DNA of 64,000 nt, from the NCBI GenBank assembly GCA_026400815.1, contig JAPLOI010000004.1, positions 62,001 to 126,000 of the forward strand, written 5' to 3'. The first letter of the stretch is position 1. Each line of letters opens with the position of its first letter. The notes beneath the pieces were generated by a model. The model was not told the DNA's origin and did no database searches. It saw only the letters and a list, made by a program, of their open reading frames with translations. The DNA is from Alphaproteobacteria bacterium (GTDB lineage Bacteria; Pseudomonadota; Alphaproteobacteria; Acetobacterales; Acetobacteraceae). The translations under genes and the position numbers were made by a program. Shown one piece after another: positions 1 to 8,965 of this stretch.

Positions 1-41
1 CGGCGATTCTGCCTCCGACGATCACGCTTCAGGAGATTCCG

Positions 42-1010
42 ATGCTTCCCGCCGCCGGCCAGATGACCATCTGCTTCGCCCATGTCGCCTACCAGATGCA
101 GGCGCGCTTCGCGCTGCGGCAGGCGGGGATCAACAGCATCGAGGTGCGTGACCGGGCGGGGTTGGAGGCCGGGATCGGGCAGGCCGACGTGCTGGTGGTC
201 TCCGGGCTGTGGCGCAACGAGTTGGCGGAAATGGCGCCGCGGCTGAAGTTCATCCAGTCGATCGGGGCGGGGACCGACCAGTTCGACCGCGACGTGCTGC
301 GCGGGCGCGGCATCCGTTTGGCGAGTGCCGCCGGGGTAAACGCGCGGGCGGTGAGCGAGCATGCGATGTCGCTGATCCTGGCGCTGGCGCGGCGGCTGCC
401 GGAGGCGCGGGACAACCAGGGGAAGAAATTCTGGCGCGGCATGATCGGTGATCTCGGCCAGCGCGAGGACGAGTTGCAGGGCAAGACGCTGGTGATCGTG
501 GGGCTGGGCAAGATCGGCGGGCGGCTGGCGCAGATTGCCAAGGCCTTCGACATGCGCGTGATCGGCGTTCGGCGCGACCCGGCTGGCGGGAAGGGCGCGG
601 CGGATGAGGTTCACGCCCTGGCGGCACTGCCCGGCCTGTTGCCGGCGGCGGATTTTGTGGCGCTGACCTGCCCGCTGACGCCGGAGACGACGAACCTGAT
701 CGATGCGGCGGCGCTGACGGCGATGCGGCCTTCTGCCTACCTGGTTAACTGCGCACGCGGGCGCGTGGTGGATGAGCCGGCGCTGGTGGCGGCGCTGCAG
801 GCCGGCACGATCGCGGGGGCGGGCATCGACGTGACCTGGGAGGAGCCGCTGCCGGCCGAGAGCCCGCTTTGGGATGCGCCGAACGCGTTCATCACGCCGC
901 ATACCGCCGGCGAGACGCGGCGGTATGAGGACAACGTGCTCGACATCCTGATGGAGAACCTGGCGCGGCAATGGCGCGGTGACGCGGCGCTGCTGAACCA
1001 GGTCGTGTAG
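42..1010 (+). CDS. D-2-hydroxyacid dehydrogenase, NAD(P)-dependent
   Basis: A 322-residue member of the D-isomer-specific 2-hydroxyacid dehydrogenase family, which interconverts 2-keto acids and D-2-hydroxy acids in the cytoplasm. Seen: the Rossmann dinucleotide loop GLGKIGG near residues 154-160. The family's catalytic Arg (about R239 in NCARGRVVDE), Glu (about E268 in DVTWEEPLP) and His (about H287 in ITPHTAGE) are all present, so the enzyme looks intact. Length is normal for the family. The start is chosen because AGGAGA lies about 7 nt upstream; an in-frame ATG at 63 is the alternative. The next gene follows after 12 nt on the same strand. The substrate (glyoxylate, hydroxypyruvate or other) cannot be told. 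Confidence 0.9.
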   Translation: MLPAAGQMTICFAHVAYQMQARFALRQAGINSIEVRDRAGLEAGIGQADVLVVSGLWRNELAEMAPRLKFIQSIGAGTDQFDRDVLRGRGIRLASAAGVNARAVSEHAMSLILALARRLPEARDNQGKKFWRGMIGDLGQREDELQGKTLVIVGLGKIGGRLAQIAKAFDMRVIGVRRDPAGGKGAADEVHALAALPGLLPAADFVALTCPLTPETTNLIDAAALTAMRPSAYLVNCARGRVVDEPALVAALQAGTIAGAGIDVTWEEPLPAESPLWDAPNAFITPHTAGETRRYEDNVLDILMENLARQWRGDAALLNQVV

Positions 1011-1022
1011 CCCGGCCGCCCC

Positions 1023-2789
1023 ATGCAGGATCAGAACGCGCCGGCGATGACGCCGAGCTATGCGATGGACGAGATCGCGCTGCGGGCGACCGAGGCCCGC
1101 AGGCGATCCGCGTGGTTCAGCGCCCAGGGCAACCGCACGGCGGCGCGGCCGGTGTGGGATTTCAACCATGTGATTGCCTATGGCCAGTCCCTGTCCAGCG
1201 GCTGGGAGGGCTGGCCCGCCCTGTCGATCGTGCCGCGGCACGACAGCCTGATGGTCGGTGACTCCGTGCATGGCACCAACGAAAGCGGTCCGCGCTTCGA
1301 GGTGGCCGGAACCCCGGCGTTCCAGCCGCTGGTGGCGACGGTGATGGCCAACGGGCCCAAGGGCGAGGTGCTGGCGCCCGAGGCGGTTGCGGCACTGCCG
1401 GTTGGCAACAACGCGCTGGGCGAGACGGTACTGGAGGGTGCGCTGGATTTCTGGCGCGGGCGGCAGTTGGCAGGGCCGGAGGGGGCGTATCCCGGCCGGT
1501 TCGTTGCGACCTCCACCGGCGTGGGCGGCCGGTCGATCGAGCAGCTTTCGTTCGGCCAGGGGCTGTTCGAGCGGCCACGCCAGGCCGCGCAGGTGGCGAA
1601 GCGGCTGGCAGGGGAGGCCGGCGGCAACTACGGGATCGTGGCGTGGCTGTGGCTGCAGGGGGAGAGCAACTCCGTTGGCAACGGCACGCAGGACCGGCGC
1701 GGCTATTTCGACCTGACGCAGGCGCTGCAGGCCGATTTCAACCGCGAGATCGTGCAGGGCGTGGCCGGGCAGGAGGTGATGCCGGCGGTCTTCACGCACC
1801 AGGTCGGTGGGATCTATGTGCGCGATGCCACGAACATGTCGATCCCGATGGCGCAGCTGGATTGCGCCTATGCGCTGCCGGACTGGTTCATGGTGGGGCC
1901 CGCCTATCCGGTGACGGAAAAGGGGGGGCATCTGGACCCGAACGGCTACCGCTGGCTGGGGCAGCAATTCGGCAAGGTGATGCACCTTGTGCTGGACCTG
2001 GGCGAAGGCTGGAAGCCCGTGCACCCGATGCGGGCCACGTTGCGCGGCACGCAGGTGCTGGTGGATTTCCATGTGCCGCACCCGCCGCTGGTGTTTTCGC
2101 CCTGCTACGTGCGGGCCAGGGCCACCAGCTTCGCCGATGGCGGGTTCCGCGTGACGGATGAGGCGGGCGATGTGGGCGTGGTGGCCGCCGCGGTGGTGGG
2201 CGATGTGAGCGTGTTGCTGGTGCTGGAGCGGGCACCCGGGGCCGATGCGGTGCTGTGGTATGCGGACCAGACGGGCCATGGCGGCTATGGCAACCTGCGC
2301 GACAGCGACCCGACGCAGGCGAGCCGGGAGTACGAGTTTCGCTCCGGGACCGGCCAGTATCCCGGCGCGGACCTGCCGGACCTGGTGGGCAAGCCCTATC
2401 CGCTGTGGAACTGGTGCATTGCGTTCCGGACGGCGTTAGAGCCTGACCCGGTGCCGTTGTTGGCCGCTCTGGCCGCCACCGATCCGCCGGCCGGAGAAGA
2501 GGCCTTTGTGCCGCCCGCCCCCGGGCCGACGGAGCTTGTGGCATGTCCGGCCGAGGCACCGGTGGTCGAGCCGGTGCCCGCGCTGGAGCCTCTGCCGGCC
2601 GTCACGGCCCCCTTGCCGCAGGGCGAGGTGCCTTCGCGGGAGAACGAGGCCGAAGGGACGGCGGAGACGCCGGCCTGGCAGGTGTTGCGGGGCGCGACTG
2701 TGCCGCCACCGGTGCCGCCGACCGCGCTGCCGACGCCGCCGGCCCGCGGCTTCCTGGCCTGGTTGCGGCGGCTGTTCGGCGGGGGCTAA
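1023..2789 (+). CDS. SGNH-type esterase-like protein with proline-rich C-terminal tail
   Basis: A 588-residue protein. The N-terminal half carries AYGQSLSSG (about 52-60) and WLWLQGESNS (about 208-217). These resemble the block-I serine and the QGES block of the sialate-O-acetylesterase/CE6 type of SGNH hydrolase. HLDPNGY at about 302 could supply the catalytic Asp/His. The segment from about 480 to 565 is Pro/Ala/Val-rich, low in complexity, and ends in a basic WLRRLFGGG. No signal peptide is obvious. I infer a carbohydrate- or glycan-directed esterase. The family match rests on motifs only, so the exact substrate and even activity are uncertain. It follows the dehydrogenase by 12 nt and is probably cotranscribed with it. 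Confidence 0.55.
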   Translation: MQDQNAPAMTPSYAMDEIALRATEARRRSAWFSAQGNRTAARPVWDFNHVIAYGQSLSSGWEGWPALSIVPRHDSLMVGDSVHGTNESGPRFEVAGTPAFQPLVATVMANGPKGEVLAPEAVAALPVGNNALGETVLEGALDFWRGRQLAGPEGAYPGRFVATSTGVGGRSIEQLSFGQGLFERPRQAAQVAKRLAGEAGGNYGIVAWLWLQGESNSVGNGTQDRRGYFDLTQALQADFNREIVQGVAGQEVMPAVFTHQVGGIYVRDATNMSIPMAQLDCAYALPDWFMVGPAYPVTEKGGHLDPNGYRWLGQQFGKVMHLVLDLGEGWKPVHPMRATLRGTQVLVDFHVPHPPLVFSPCYVRARATSFADGGFRVTDEAGDVGVVAAAVVGDVSVLLVLERAPGADAVLWYADQTGHGGYGNLRDSDPTQASREYEFRSGTGQYPGADLPDLVGKPYPLWNWCIAFRTALEPDPVPLLAALAATDPPAGEEAFVPPAPGPTELVACPAEAPVVEPVPALEPLPAVTAPLPQGEVPSRENEAEGTAETPAWQVLRGATVPPPVPPTALPTPPARGFLAWLRRLFGGG

Positions 2790-2861
2790 TCCGCGGCCCA
2801 GACGCAAGGTCGCGCTTTGCGGATGGCTCGCTTCTGGTTGGAGCGGCTTGGTTGGCCGCGC

Positions 2862-3707
2862 TCAGCGCCGGAGCGGGGCCGCGTCTGCGTCGGCGCGCTG
2901 GCGCACCAGGGGTGGGCCTTCCGGCTTGGCGGCGAGGAGCGTCATGGTGGCGGAGCCCAGCCAGCGGATCTCAAAGCTCAGGCGGACCGGCAGCATCGGC
3001 GAGTCTGGCGGGAGGCGCGCCAGCCAGGCGGTGCCCTTCTGCGGCCGGGCGGATGCTTCTCGGTCGGCATCAAGCAGGAAGCCGCCCAGCAGCCGGCCCT
3101 CGAATTCGCAGCGCAGCGCCGGGCCGGCATAGGCCAGGGTGGCGTCTGGCGGGAGGGTCTCCCAGCCGCCGGTGCGCGAGGTGACCTCGAACAGGCGGCG
3201 GCCGTCGAAGGTGCGCAGGCTGCCATTGCAGGCCGAGGTGAGGGTGGCCTGGCGGGCCAGGAGGGCGGCGGCGCTGATGGTGTCGACCGTATCGCGCTGG
3301 AGTGCCGGGGGCACGGGTTCGCGCTCTGAGGCGTTCGGCGGCTCCAGCCGGAGGACATCCGGCTGCGACGTGACGTAGTCCATCAGCGTTTGCCGGGGGG
3401 AGCCACGCCAGGTGCCGGACACCGCGTAGCGCTGCGGGGCCACGGTGTTGCCGGACCACATGCCCAGGGCGAGGGTTCGGGTCTCGCCGCGGATCAGCAG
3501 GCCAAAGGTGCCCGCCGTGCGCGTGGCGATATCGATGCGGTAGCCGCGGCCAGACATCTCCACATCGGCTTCTGTCATCATCACCGTCAGGCCCGCGACC
3601 GTGGTGGCATAGGACAGTGTGGTGAAGCTGCGGCCTGGTTGGGCGGCTGCGGGGAGGACCACGCAGAAGAAGCCCAGGAGCGAACTGACCAGGATGCGTG
3701 TTTTCAT
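2862..3707 (-). CDS. DUF3108-family secreted protein
   Basis: A protein of about 281 residues starting MKTRILVSSLLGFF, with a hydrophobic signal segment ending at about AAAQ. Mature residues such as YATTVAGLTVMMTE and the later RTAGTFGLLIRGE resemble the DUF3108 family of periplasmic beta-rich proteins of unknown function. The start at 3707 is preferred because it opens directly on the signal peptide; the frame stays open to 3785 but the extra residues look non-coding. The gene converges with the SGNH-type gene and its 5' side faces the tRNA-Val. Function is unknown; an envelope location is inferred from the leader. Confidence 0.65.
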   Translation of the reverse strand: MKTRILVSSLLGFFCVVLPAAAQPGRSFTTLSYATTVAGLTVMMTEADVEMSGRGYRIDIATRTAGTFGLLIRGETRTLALGMWSGNTVAPQRYAVSGTWRGSPRQTLMDYVTSQPDVLRLEPPNASEREPVPPALQRDTVDTISAAALLARQATLTSACNGSLRTFDGRRLFEVTSRTGGWETLPPDATLAYAGPALRCEFEGRLLGGFLLDADREASARPQKGTAWLARLPPDSPMLPVRLSFEIRWLGSATMTLLAAKPEGPPLVRQRADADAAPLRR

Positions 3708-3793
3708 GACACGGATGTAAGGCTGGAAGCGACTGGCGACAACCAGCGGGTTGACTTGCCGCCGGAACCCCCCTATCTCGCCCATCCCGGGCC

Positions 3794-3868
3794 GGGCGCG
3801 TAGCTCAGCGGGAGAGCATTCGCTTCACACGCGAAGGGTCACAGGTTCAATCCCTGTCGCGCCCACCA
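3794..3868 (+). tRNA. tRNA-Val(CAC)
   Basis: A full cloverleaf can be drawn by hand. The acceptor GGGCGCG pairs with CGCGCCC, the D arm contains TAGCTCAGCGGGAGAGC, the anticodon stem is TTCGC/GCGAA with loop TTCACAC (anticodon CAC, reading GUG), and the T arm is ACAGG-TTCAATC-CCTGT. The encoded 3' end ACCA is discriminator A plus CCA. It is the only tRNA I see in the window. Confidence 0.97.
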
Positions 3869-3892
3869 CTTTCCGGCCCGGTTCACGTTATG

Positions 3893-4348
3893 TCAGATGG
3901 ATGGATCGGTGCCGCCTTTGCGGGGCCGGGTCGTGAATTCCATCTCCAGCCGGTTGGTTCCGGCCTGGGTGCGGGCGTAGCGTGCCGCATCGGAATTGCC
4001 GCGGATGAGATGCAGGCCGAAGCCGCCCTCATGCGCGCCGGCGATCGCGCCGGCGATCGGGCGCTGGGCTGCCTGGAGCGGGTTGAACTCCGGGCCGTCA
4101 TCCTCCACTGCGACCAGCGCGCGCCCATCCACGCAGTGGGCATCGAGTGCCGCGCGGGTGGCGCCCATCGGCTCCGCATGGCGAATGACATTCATCATCG
4201 CCTCCTCCACCACCAGCTCCACCCTGAAGCACACATCGGGCGGGCAGCCGCCAGCAGCCAGGAAGTCGCCGAGTTGGCGCTGCGCTGCCGACAGGGCCGG
4301 CAGGTCGAGCGCGAGCGCCAGGTGAAGGGCGCCCGCGGCCGGTTTCAT
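3893..4348 (-). CDS. RsbW-like anti-sigma serine kinase / HATPase_c protein
   Basis: A 151-residue single-domain GHKL ATPase of the anti-sigma regulatory kinase type. Seen: N-box VVEEAMMNVIRHA (about 46-58, N53), a G1-like EDDGPEFNP and a G2-like GGFGLHLIRG. Such proteins bind and inhibit a sigma factor or other target and phosphorylate a STAS partner. Its start overlaps the stop of the upstream STAS gene by one base (TGATG), indicating translational coupling. With that gene and the FHA-SpoIIE phosphatase it forms a complete kinase/antagonist/phosphatase partner-switching set. No sigma-factor gene lies nearby, so the output is unknown. Confidence 0.85.
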   Translation of the reverse strand: MKPAAGALHLALALDLPALSAAQRQLGDFLAAGGCPPDVCFRVELVVEEAMMNVIRHAEPMGATRAALDAHCVDGRALVAVEDDGPEFNPLQAAQRPIAGAIAGAHEGGFGLHLIRGNSDAARYARTQAGTNRLEMEFTTRPRKGGTDPSI

Positions 4349-4689
4349 CAGCCTGCGACCAGGGCCAGTGCCGCCTCGGTATCGGGCGCATGCGGAATGA
4401 GGTCGAGCAGGGCCATGGTGTCGAACACCTCCAGGACCTGGGGCTGAACCCCTGTCATGGCGATGCGGGCGCTGCGGCGCGCGGTCAGGCGGGCCAGGGT
4501 GATCAGCATGCGGATGCCGAGCGAGCCCATGAAGGGAACCTCAGTAAGGTCGATCACCACATTCCCCTCCGTCGCCCGCAGCTGGGCGCTCAGAGAGGTT
4601 TCGATGAGGTCCACCCCGGCCGCATCGGCACGCCCAACGAGGACGATGCGGCTCGCGCCGGGGGCAAGGGCCTGGATCTCGTATTTCAT
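4348..4689 (-). CDS. STAS-domain anti-anti-sigma factor
   Basis: A 113-residue stand-alone STAS protein. The VVIDLTEVPFMGSLGIRML block (about 44-62) places the conserved phospho-acceptor serine at about S56. In known systems the unphosphorylated protein captures the kinase and frees its target, and phosphorylation reverses this. It lies 25 nt downstream of the phosphatase gene and is coupled to the kinase gene, so all three are probably one operon transcribed leftward from about 5900. Confidence 0.87.
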   Translation of the reverse strand: MKYEIQALAPGASRIVLVGRADAAGVDLIETSLSAQLRATEGNVVIDLTEVPFMGSLGIRMLITLARLTARRSARIAMTGVQPQVLEVFDTMALLDLIPHAPDTEAALALVAG

Positions 4690-4714
4690 CGGCCGTCCTT
4701 TCAGGAAGCCCGGC

Positions 4715-5842
4715 TCAGCCGAGCTGCAGGGTGATCACGGAGAAGTCGTCGTCCAGCGGGCGCTGGCCCGAGAGGGCACGCACTCGCTGGTAGAGGCGCT
4801 CGGGTCCCAGGGTCCAGTCCCCGGGGCCGCATAGTGCGGCAGTGACCTCGGGCATGCCCCAGGGCTCGCGCACGTCTTCGGCCAGTTCCACGGCGCCGTC
4901 GCTGAACAGGTGCAGGCGGGCGTCGGCCGGGAGGTCCACCGTGGCGGTGCGATAGCGGAAGCCCGGCATGGTGCCGATGCCCGCGCCGCGCCCCGGCAGC
5001 GCCTGGGCCGCGCCGCCGGCGGCGACCTGGAGCAGGGCGGGATGGTGCCCGCCTGTCGCGTAGCTCAGCCTTCGCGTGGGGATGTTCAGCACGCCGTACC
5101 ACATGGTGAAATACATGCCGTGGTGCTTGTCCATGTCGAACATGTCGTTCAGCGCGCCCAGGACGGAGGCAGGCTCATGCGGATCGGTGCCCGGCAGGGC
5201 ACGCTGGCGCATCACGTTCATGATGCTGACGGAATGCATCGCGGCGCCGACCCCGTGGCCGGAAACATCGAGGATGTAGGCCGAGAACCAATCGCCATCC
5301 CGCTGGTAGCCGAACGCGTCGCCCCCCAGCGAAGCGGAGGGCTGGAAGGTCCAGGCGGCCCGTACCGGGCCCTCGGTGATCGGGGGCGGCAGGAGCGCGT
5401 TGACGTAGGCGCGGGCCTTGGCGATGTCGCTGGCCAGCGAGGCGGCGGCGTGGGCCTCCTCCCGCCGGCGGCGTTCGTAGCGCAGCGTGTGCGGGCCCAC
5501 CTGGATGCGCGCGCCATCCGCCAGCACGACCGGCTCCTGGATGCGTTGGCCGTCGACGAAGGTTCCGTTGGTGGAGCCCAGGTCCATAAGCGTCACCTGG
5601 TCGCCGGCACGGTCGAGCATGCAGTGGCGGCGGGAGACGGCGCTGCCCTCCAGGACAATGGCCGCAGGTGCGACGCGGCCCACCACCAGCGTGGTGCCGT
5701 CGAGCGGGTGGCGTTGGATCGGGGTGCCATCCGCCTCCTGCACCAGGGCGTGCACCAGGGTGCCGTCCACCGGCCCGGTGGGCACCGCGGCACGGATGAT
5801 CATCGTCCGTTCGGTTTCCGTGCCGTCGTCGCGCTCGCTCAT
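4715..5842 (-). CDS. FHA-domain SpoIIE/PP2C-type serine phosphatase
   Basis: A 375-residue two-domain signalling protein. The N-terminal FHA domain shows VVGR (about 53-56), SAVSRRH (about 67-73) and LGSTNGTFVDG (about 88-98), the phosphothreonine-recognition residues. A charged linker (about 122-150) follows, then a PPM/SpoIIE phosphatase with GGDAFGY (D175) and LDVSGHGVGAAM (D192) and a closing DDDFSVITL metal motif. I infer that it dephosphorylates the adjacent STAS protein, with the FHA domain as input that recognises a phosphorylated partner. A weak promoter-like TTGACC/TATAGA pair lies upstream on this strand near 5928-5953, but its 14-nt spacing is short. Confidence 0.88.
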   Translation of the reverse strand: MSERDDGTETERTMIIRAAVPTGPVDGTLVHALVQEADGTPIQRHPLDGTTLVVGRVAPAAIVLEGSAVSRRHCMLDRAGDQVTLMDLGSTNGTFVDGQRIQEPVVLADGARIQVGPHTLRYERRRREEAHAAASLASDIAKARAYVNALLPPPITEGPVRAAWTFQPSASLGGDAFGYQRDGDWFSAYILDVSGHGVGAAMHSVSIMNVMRQRALPGTDPHEPASVLGALNDMFDMDKHHGMYFTMWYGVLNIPTRRLSYATGGHHPALLQVAAGGAAQALPGRGAGIGTMPGFRYRTATVDLPADARLHLFSDGAVELAEDVREPWGMPEVTAALCGPGDWTLGPERLYQRVRALSGQRPLDDDFSVITLQLG

Positions 5843-5975
5843 TCGTTGCTCCTGGCTCCGGCCGCCGCTTGGCCATGGCGCCAGAACGCTAGCGAAGGCA
5901 TCACGCGACTGTCATTACTCCATGCGCTCTATACCGCGGACACAAAGGGTCAAGTGAAGCTTTTGCGGCGCGGGA

Positions 5976-6536
5976 TCAGAAATGGATCGCGGTGGGCGCC
6001 AGCCAGCCGAACAGGCCCAGCACGGTGCCCAGGGCGCCCAGCACCAAGCCGCCCAGGGCCAGCAACGGCACGCCGGTGACGATGCTAGCGGAGGCGACGA
6101 CGATGGCCACCTGGAAGGCGGCTGCGCCATATTCGAACAGGTGGTAGGCAGCCATGGAGCGATCCCGTACGGCTTCGGCCTTGCGGGCGCGTTCCATCAG
6201 CTCCTTGCGGCCCTCGCCGGTTTCGGGCTCGCTCTCCCAGCGGGCGGCGGTGTCGCGCCAGCGCTTCTGCTGCGCCTCGATGGCGGTCTTCAGCTCCGGC
6301 GCGGCGGCCGCCTTGGCCAGTTCGGCTTCCTCGGCTGCGGTGCGGACCGTCGTTTGCCGGATGGTGCGTGCCTGAAAGAACGACCAGAGGTTGGCCGATT
6401 CGATGTTGCGGGCCAACGCGTCCGTCTGCGCGCTTTTGGCGCCGGTCTCCACGACGGCGAGGAAGAGGGCGAGAATGGCGATCAGCAGGGCGATGCGCTT
6501 GTCGCCGCCGTGATCGGCATGGGCGTGTCCGGCCAT
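5976..6536 (-). CDS. DUF4337-family membrane protein
   Basis: A 186-residue protein with a His/Asp-rich N-terminus (HAHADHGGD) and one membrane helix at about 14-30 (IALLIAILALFLAVVE). A charged, probably coiled-coil central region follows (about 60-120), then two hydrophobic segments at the C-terminus. The order and the SFFQARTIRQT stretch match the DUF4337 family. Function is unknown. It is encoded downstream of the M20 peptidase on the same strand with a 71-nt gap, and is separate from the partner-switching operon. Confidence 0.75.
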   Translation of the reverse strand: MAGHAHADHGGDKRIALLIAILALFLAVVETGAKSAQTDALARNIESANLWSFFQARTIRQTTVRTAAEEAELAKAAAAPELKTAIEAQQKRWRDTAARWESEPETGEGRKELMERARKAEAVRDRSMAAYHLFEYGAAAFQVAIVVASASIVTGVPLLALGGLVLGALGTVLGLFGWLAPTAIHF

Positions 6537-6607
6537 GGTTGAGTCTCTCCGCGTGCCTGGGGGAAGCCCCCGCTACATCGCGGGCTTCCAGATGGCAAGC
6601 GTGAGGC

Positions 6608-7996
6608 TCAGGGAACGCCGGGCTCGCCGAGATCCCACCAGAGGCCGGCATAGGCGGCGAGACCCTCGCGCGCCGGTGCGATCAGGAAGTGCTCGTTCGG
6701 GCCGTGCTGCTTGCAGCCGTTGTAGCTGAGCGGAATCCACACCAGCGGCACGCCGAGATGGTCGACGAACACGTCCCCGGGCAGGCCGCCGCCACCGTTC
6801 GGGATGACCTGCACGCGCTTGCCGAGCGACTTTTCCATGCTGGTGACCGTCCAGCCCACCCAGGGGTTGGACAGGTCGGTGCGGCTGGCGGGCATGCCGA
6901 TCTTGGGGTTCTCGATCTGCACTTCCGGGAAGCCGGCGGCATCCAGGTGGCGGCGCAGCGCGGCTTCGAAGCCGGCGACGTCGCTGTCCACGGTGTAGCG
7001 CAGCTGGATGTTGGCGCTGGCCCAGGGGGCGACGGCGTTCACGGGCGCCTCCGGGCGGCCAGCGATCATCGCCAGCACGATGAAGCTGGTCCAACCGAAC
7101 ACCTTCTCGGCACTGGTGAAGCCGGGCTCGCCCCAGTTCGGGTCGATGGTAGCGGATTCCTCGCTGGGCAGTTCGAGGCCCGCGAGCGCGCCGCGCACCT
7201 GGGCGGGCAGGCCGTTGCGGGGCAGCCAGTCCCGAACCTGGATCTTGCCGTGGCGATCGCAGATGGAGGCGAGCGCGTGGGACAGTACCACGACGGGGTC
7301 CACGATCATGCCACCCCAGTTGCCGGAGTGCACGCCGCCCGGGCGCAGTCGCACGCTGAGGTCGCAGCCCCAGGAGCCGCGGGTGCCGGTGGTGACGGTG
7401 GGAATGGGGGCGGCGACGCGCGGGCCGTCGGAGGCGATCAGCACGTCGGCGGCGAGTTCCTTGGCGTGGCTGGCGACGAATTCCTTGAGGCCGGTGGAGC
7501 CGCGCTCCTCGCTCATTTCCAGCACGAGCTTGAGGTTGAAGCCGAGCTTGCCGTCGCGGGCGGCCAGCACGTGTTCCAGCGCGGTGAGGTGGGTGGCGTG
7601 CTGGCCCTTGTTATCCGCGGTGCCACGGCCGTACCAGCGGTCGCCGACCTCCTGCATCTCCCAGGGCTTGAGGCCTTCATCCCACTGGTCGTCCAGGCCG
7701 CGGACGGTGTCGCCGTGGCCGTAGGTGAGGACGGTGCGGTAGCTGGGGTCCTCGATGCGTTCGGCGACCATGATCGGGCCGAAGCCCTCGCGCGGGTTGG
7801 GGTGGATGGTGGCCTTGAAGCCCATGCGGGTGACCCAGGGCTCGATCGCTTCCTTCAGGTAGCGCCACACGTCCTTCTCGTAGGCCGGATCCTGCATGGT
7901 GCTGGGGATCGCCACCAGGGCGGCCAGGCGGTCGCGGAAGCCGCCGGCGTCGAAGAAGGCGAGGGCGGACGAAATGGCGTGGTCACGGCTGGACAT
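6608..7996 (-). CDS. M20-family metallopeptidase (dipeptidase/ArgE type)
   Basis: A 462-residue cytoplasmic metallopeptidase. Seen: metal-site motif YGHGDTVRG (H94, D96), RGTADNKGQH (bridging D128), and SEERGSTG with the catalytic and metal Glu pair at E163/E164. A dimerisation insert follows the family pattern. M20 enzymes hydrolyse dipeptides or N-acyl amino acids with two zinc ions. No signal peptide is seen. The surrounding peptide importers make a role in digesting imported peptides or amides plausible, but the substrate is not readable from sequence. Confidence 0.9.
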   Translation of the reverse strand: MSSRDHAISSALAFFDAGGFRDRLAALVAIPSTMQDPAYEKDVWRYLKEAIEPWVTRMGFKATIHPNPREGFGPIMVAERIEDPSYRTVLTYGHGDTVRGLDDQWDEGLKPWEMQEVGDRWYGRGTADNKGQHATHLTALEHVLAARDGKLGFNLKLVLEMSEERGSTGLKEFVASHAKELAADVLIASDGPRVAAPIPTVTTGTRGSWGCDLSVRLRPGGVHSGNWGGMIVDPVVVLSHALASICDRHGKIQVRDWLPRNGLPAQVRGALAGLELPSEESATIDPNWGEPGFTSAEKVFGWTSFIVLAMIAGRPEAPVNAVAPWASANIQLRYTVDSDVAGFEAALRRHLDAAGFPEVQIENPKIGMPASRTDLSNPWVGWTVTSMEKSLGKRVQVIPNGGGGLPGDVFVDHLGVPLVWIPLSYNGCKQHGPNEHFLIAPAREGLAAYAGLWWDLGEPGVP

Positions 7997-8048
7997 GGGC
8001 TACTCCGAAGGAACGTGACACCAGTATGCGGCGCCGGGCGGCGGGCCG

Positions 8049-8882
8049 CTACCGCAGGGCGTCGCCAAAGGCCGTGCGCAGAACGCGGGTGACGATCAGC
8101 ATCCGCGCGATGGCATCTCCAGTGAACTGTGCAAGCGCGGCATCGACCTGCGGCACCAGCGCGGGATCAAGCGACGGTACCTCGGCCACGCGCGGCAGGG
8201 CGGCGGCGCGGCTGCGGGCAAGGGCGAGGCCGCCGGCAATGGCACGCTCCAGGCGGCCATCGGCATCGAGCGGCGCGAGAACCGGCCAGGCCAGCGCGAG
8301 GAAGGGGGGCCAATGCGCCAGGTTGCGCCACATGCTGGCCAGCACGGGGTCGGCGCGGTCGACCCCCATCCGGTTCAGTGCCGTCACCAGGGCAGCGGTA
8401 TCCGGCGCCATGGCGGCGAGGTCGAGCAGCGGCGGCAACACCAGCGGCTCCCCGGGCGGCAAAGCTCCTTCGGCGGGCTGCCAGGGCGACCCGCCCTGCC
8501 CTGCCAGCCGCGCGCGGGCGGCGGAGAGCGCCAATAGCGCCATTGCGTTGGTGCGGTCATAGGCAGCCATCACGCGCCCAATCCCAAGGCGATCCTCAGC
8601 GGCAAGCCCGGCGGCCTCCAGCACGCAGCGCGGCACCTCGGGTGCGGACGGCAAAACGAGGGCCGCACGCAGGCACTCCGCCTCCCGCGCAATCGTGCCG
8701 TCGGCATAGAGCGGACGTACAGCGCCCCATACATGGGCCAGCGCTCCGTCGATGGTGGCAAGGTGGCGCCAGATCAGGTTCACCACGTTGACGCCGTAAA
8801 CCTTGCGGATATCGGCGAACAGCGCCGCCGTCTCCCCTGTGGCCGCGGCCTCGGCAATGGCCGGCACCGGATCGCTGCTCAT
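8049..8882 (-). CDS. DehI-family (2-haloacid dehalogenase-like) protein
   Basis: A protein of about 277 residues. Two similar helical segments occur, GVNVVNLIWRHLATIDG near the N-terminus and VDRADPVLASMWRNLAHW in the second half. This matches the internally duplicated DehI fold (group I 2-haloacid dehalogenases and many uncharacterised relatives). Start 8882 (MSSDPVPAIAE) is preferred over 8948 because the extra N-terminal residues look non-coding. Whether it dehalogenates is unproven, since most relatives in this family have no known substrate. It is divergent from the SDR gene, with an 83-nt shared promoter region. Confidence 0.6.
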   Translation of the reverse strand: MSSDPVPAIAEAAATGETAALFADIRKVYGVNVVNLIWRHLATIDGALAHVWGAVRPLYADGTIAREAECLRAALVLPSAPEVPRCVLEAAGLAAEDRLGIGRVMAAYDRTNAMALLALSAARARLAGQGGSPWQPAEGALPPGEPLVLPPLLDLAAMAPDTAALVTALNRMGVDRADPVLASMWRNLAHWPPFLALAWPVLAPLDADGRLERAIAGGLALARSRAAALPRVAEVPSLDPALVPQVDAALAQFTGDAIARMLIVTRVLRTAFGDALR

Positions 8883-8965
8883 CCGTGTTCCCCCGTAACT
8901 CAGACGAGGTTGCCCGATCGGCCCGGCTGCGCCAAGAACGGGGACCACACTCAGGGAGTCCGGCC

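Noticed and set aside
3890-4447. Plus-strand frame opposite the RsbW-like gene
   Set aside because: Shadow of the kinase gene.
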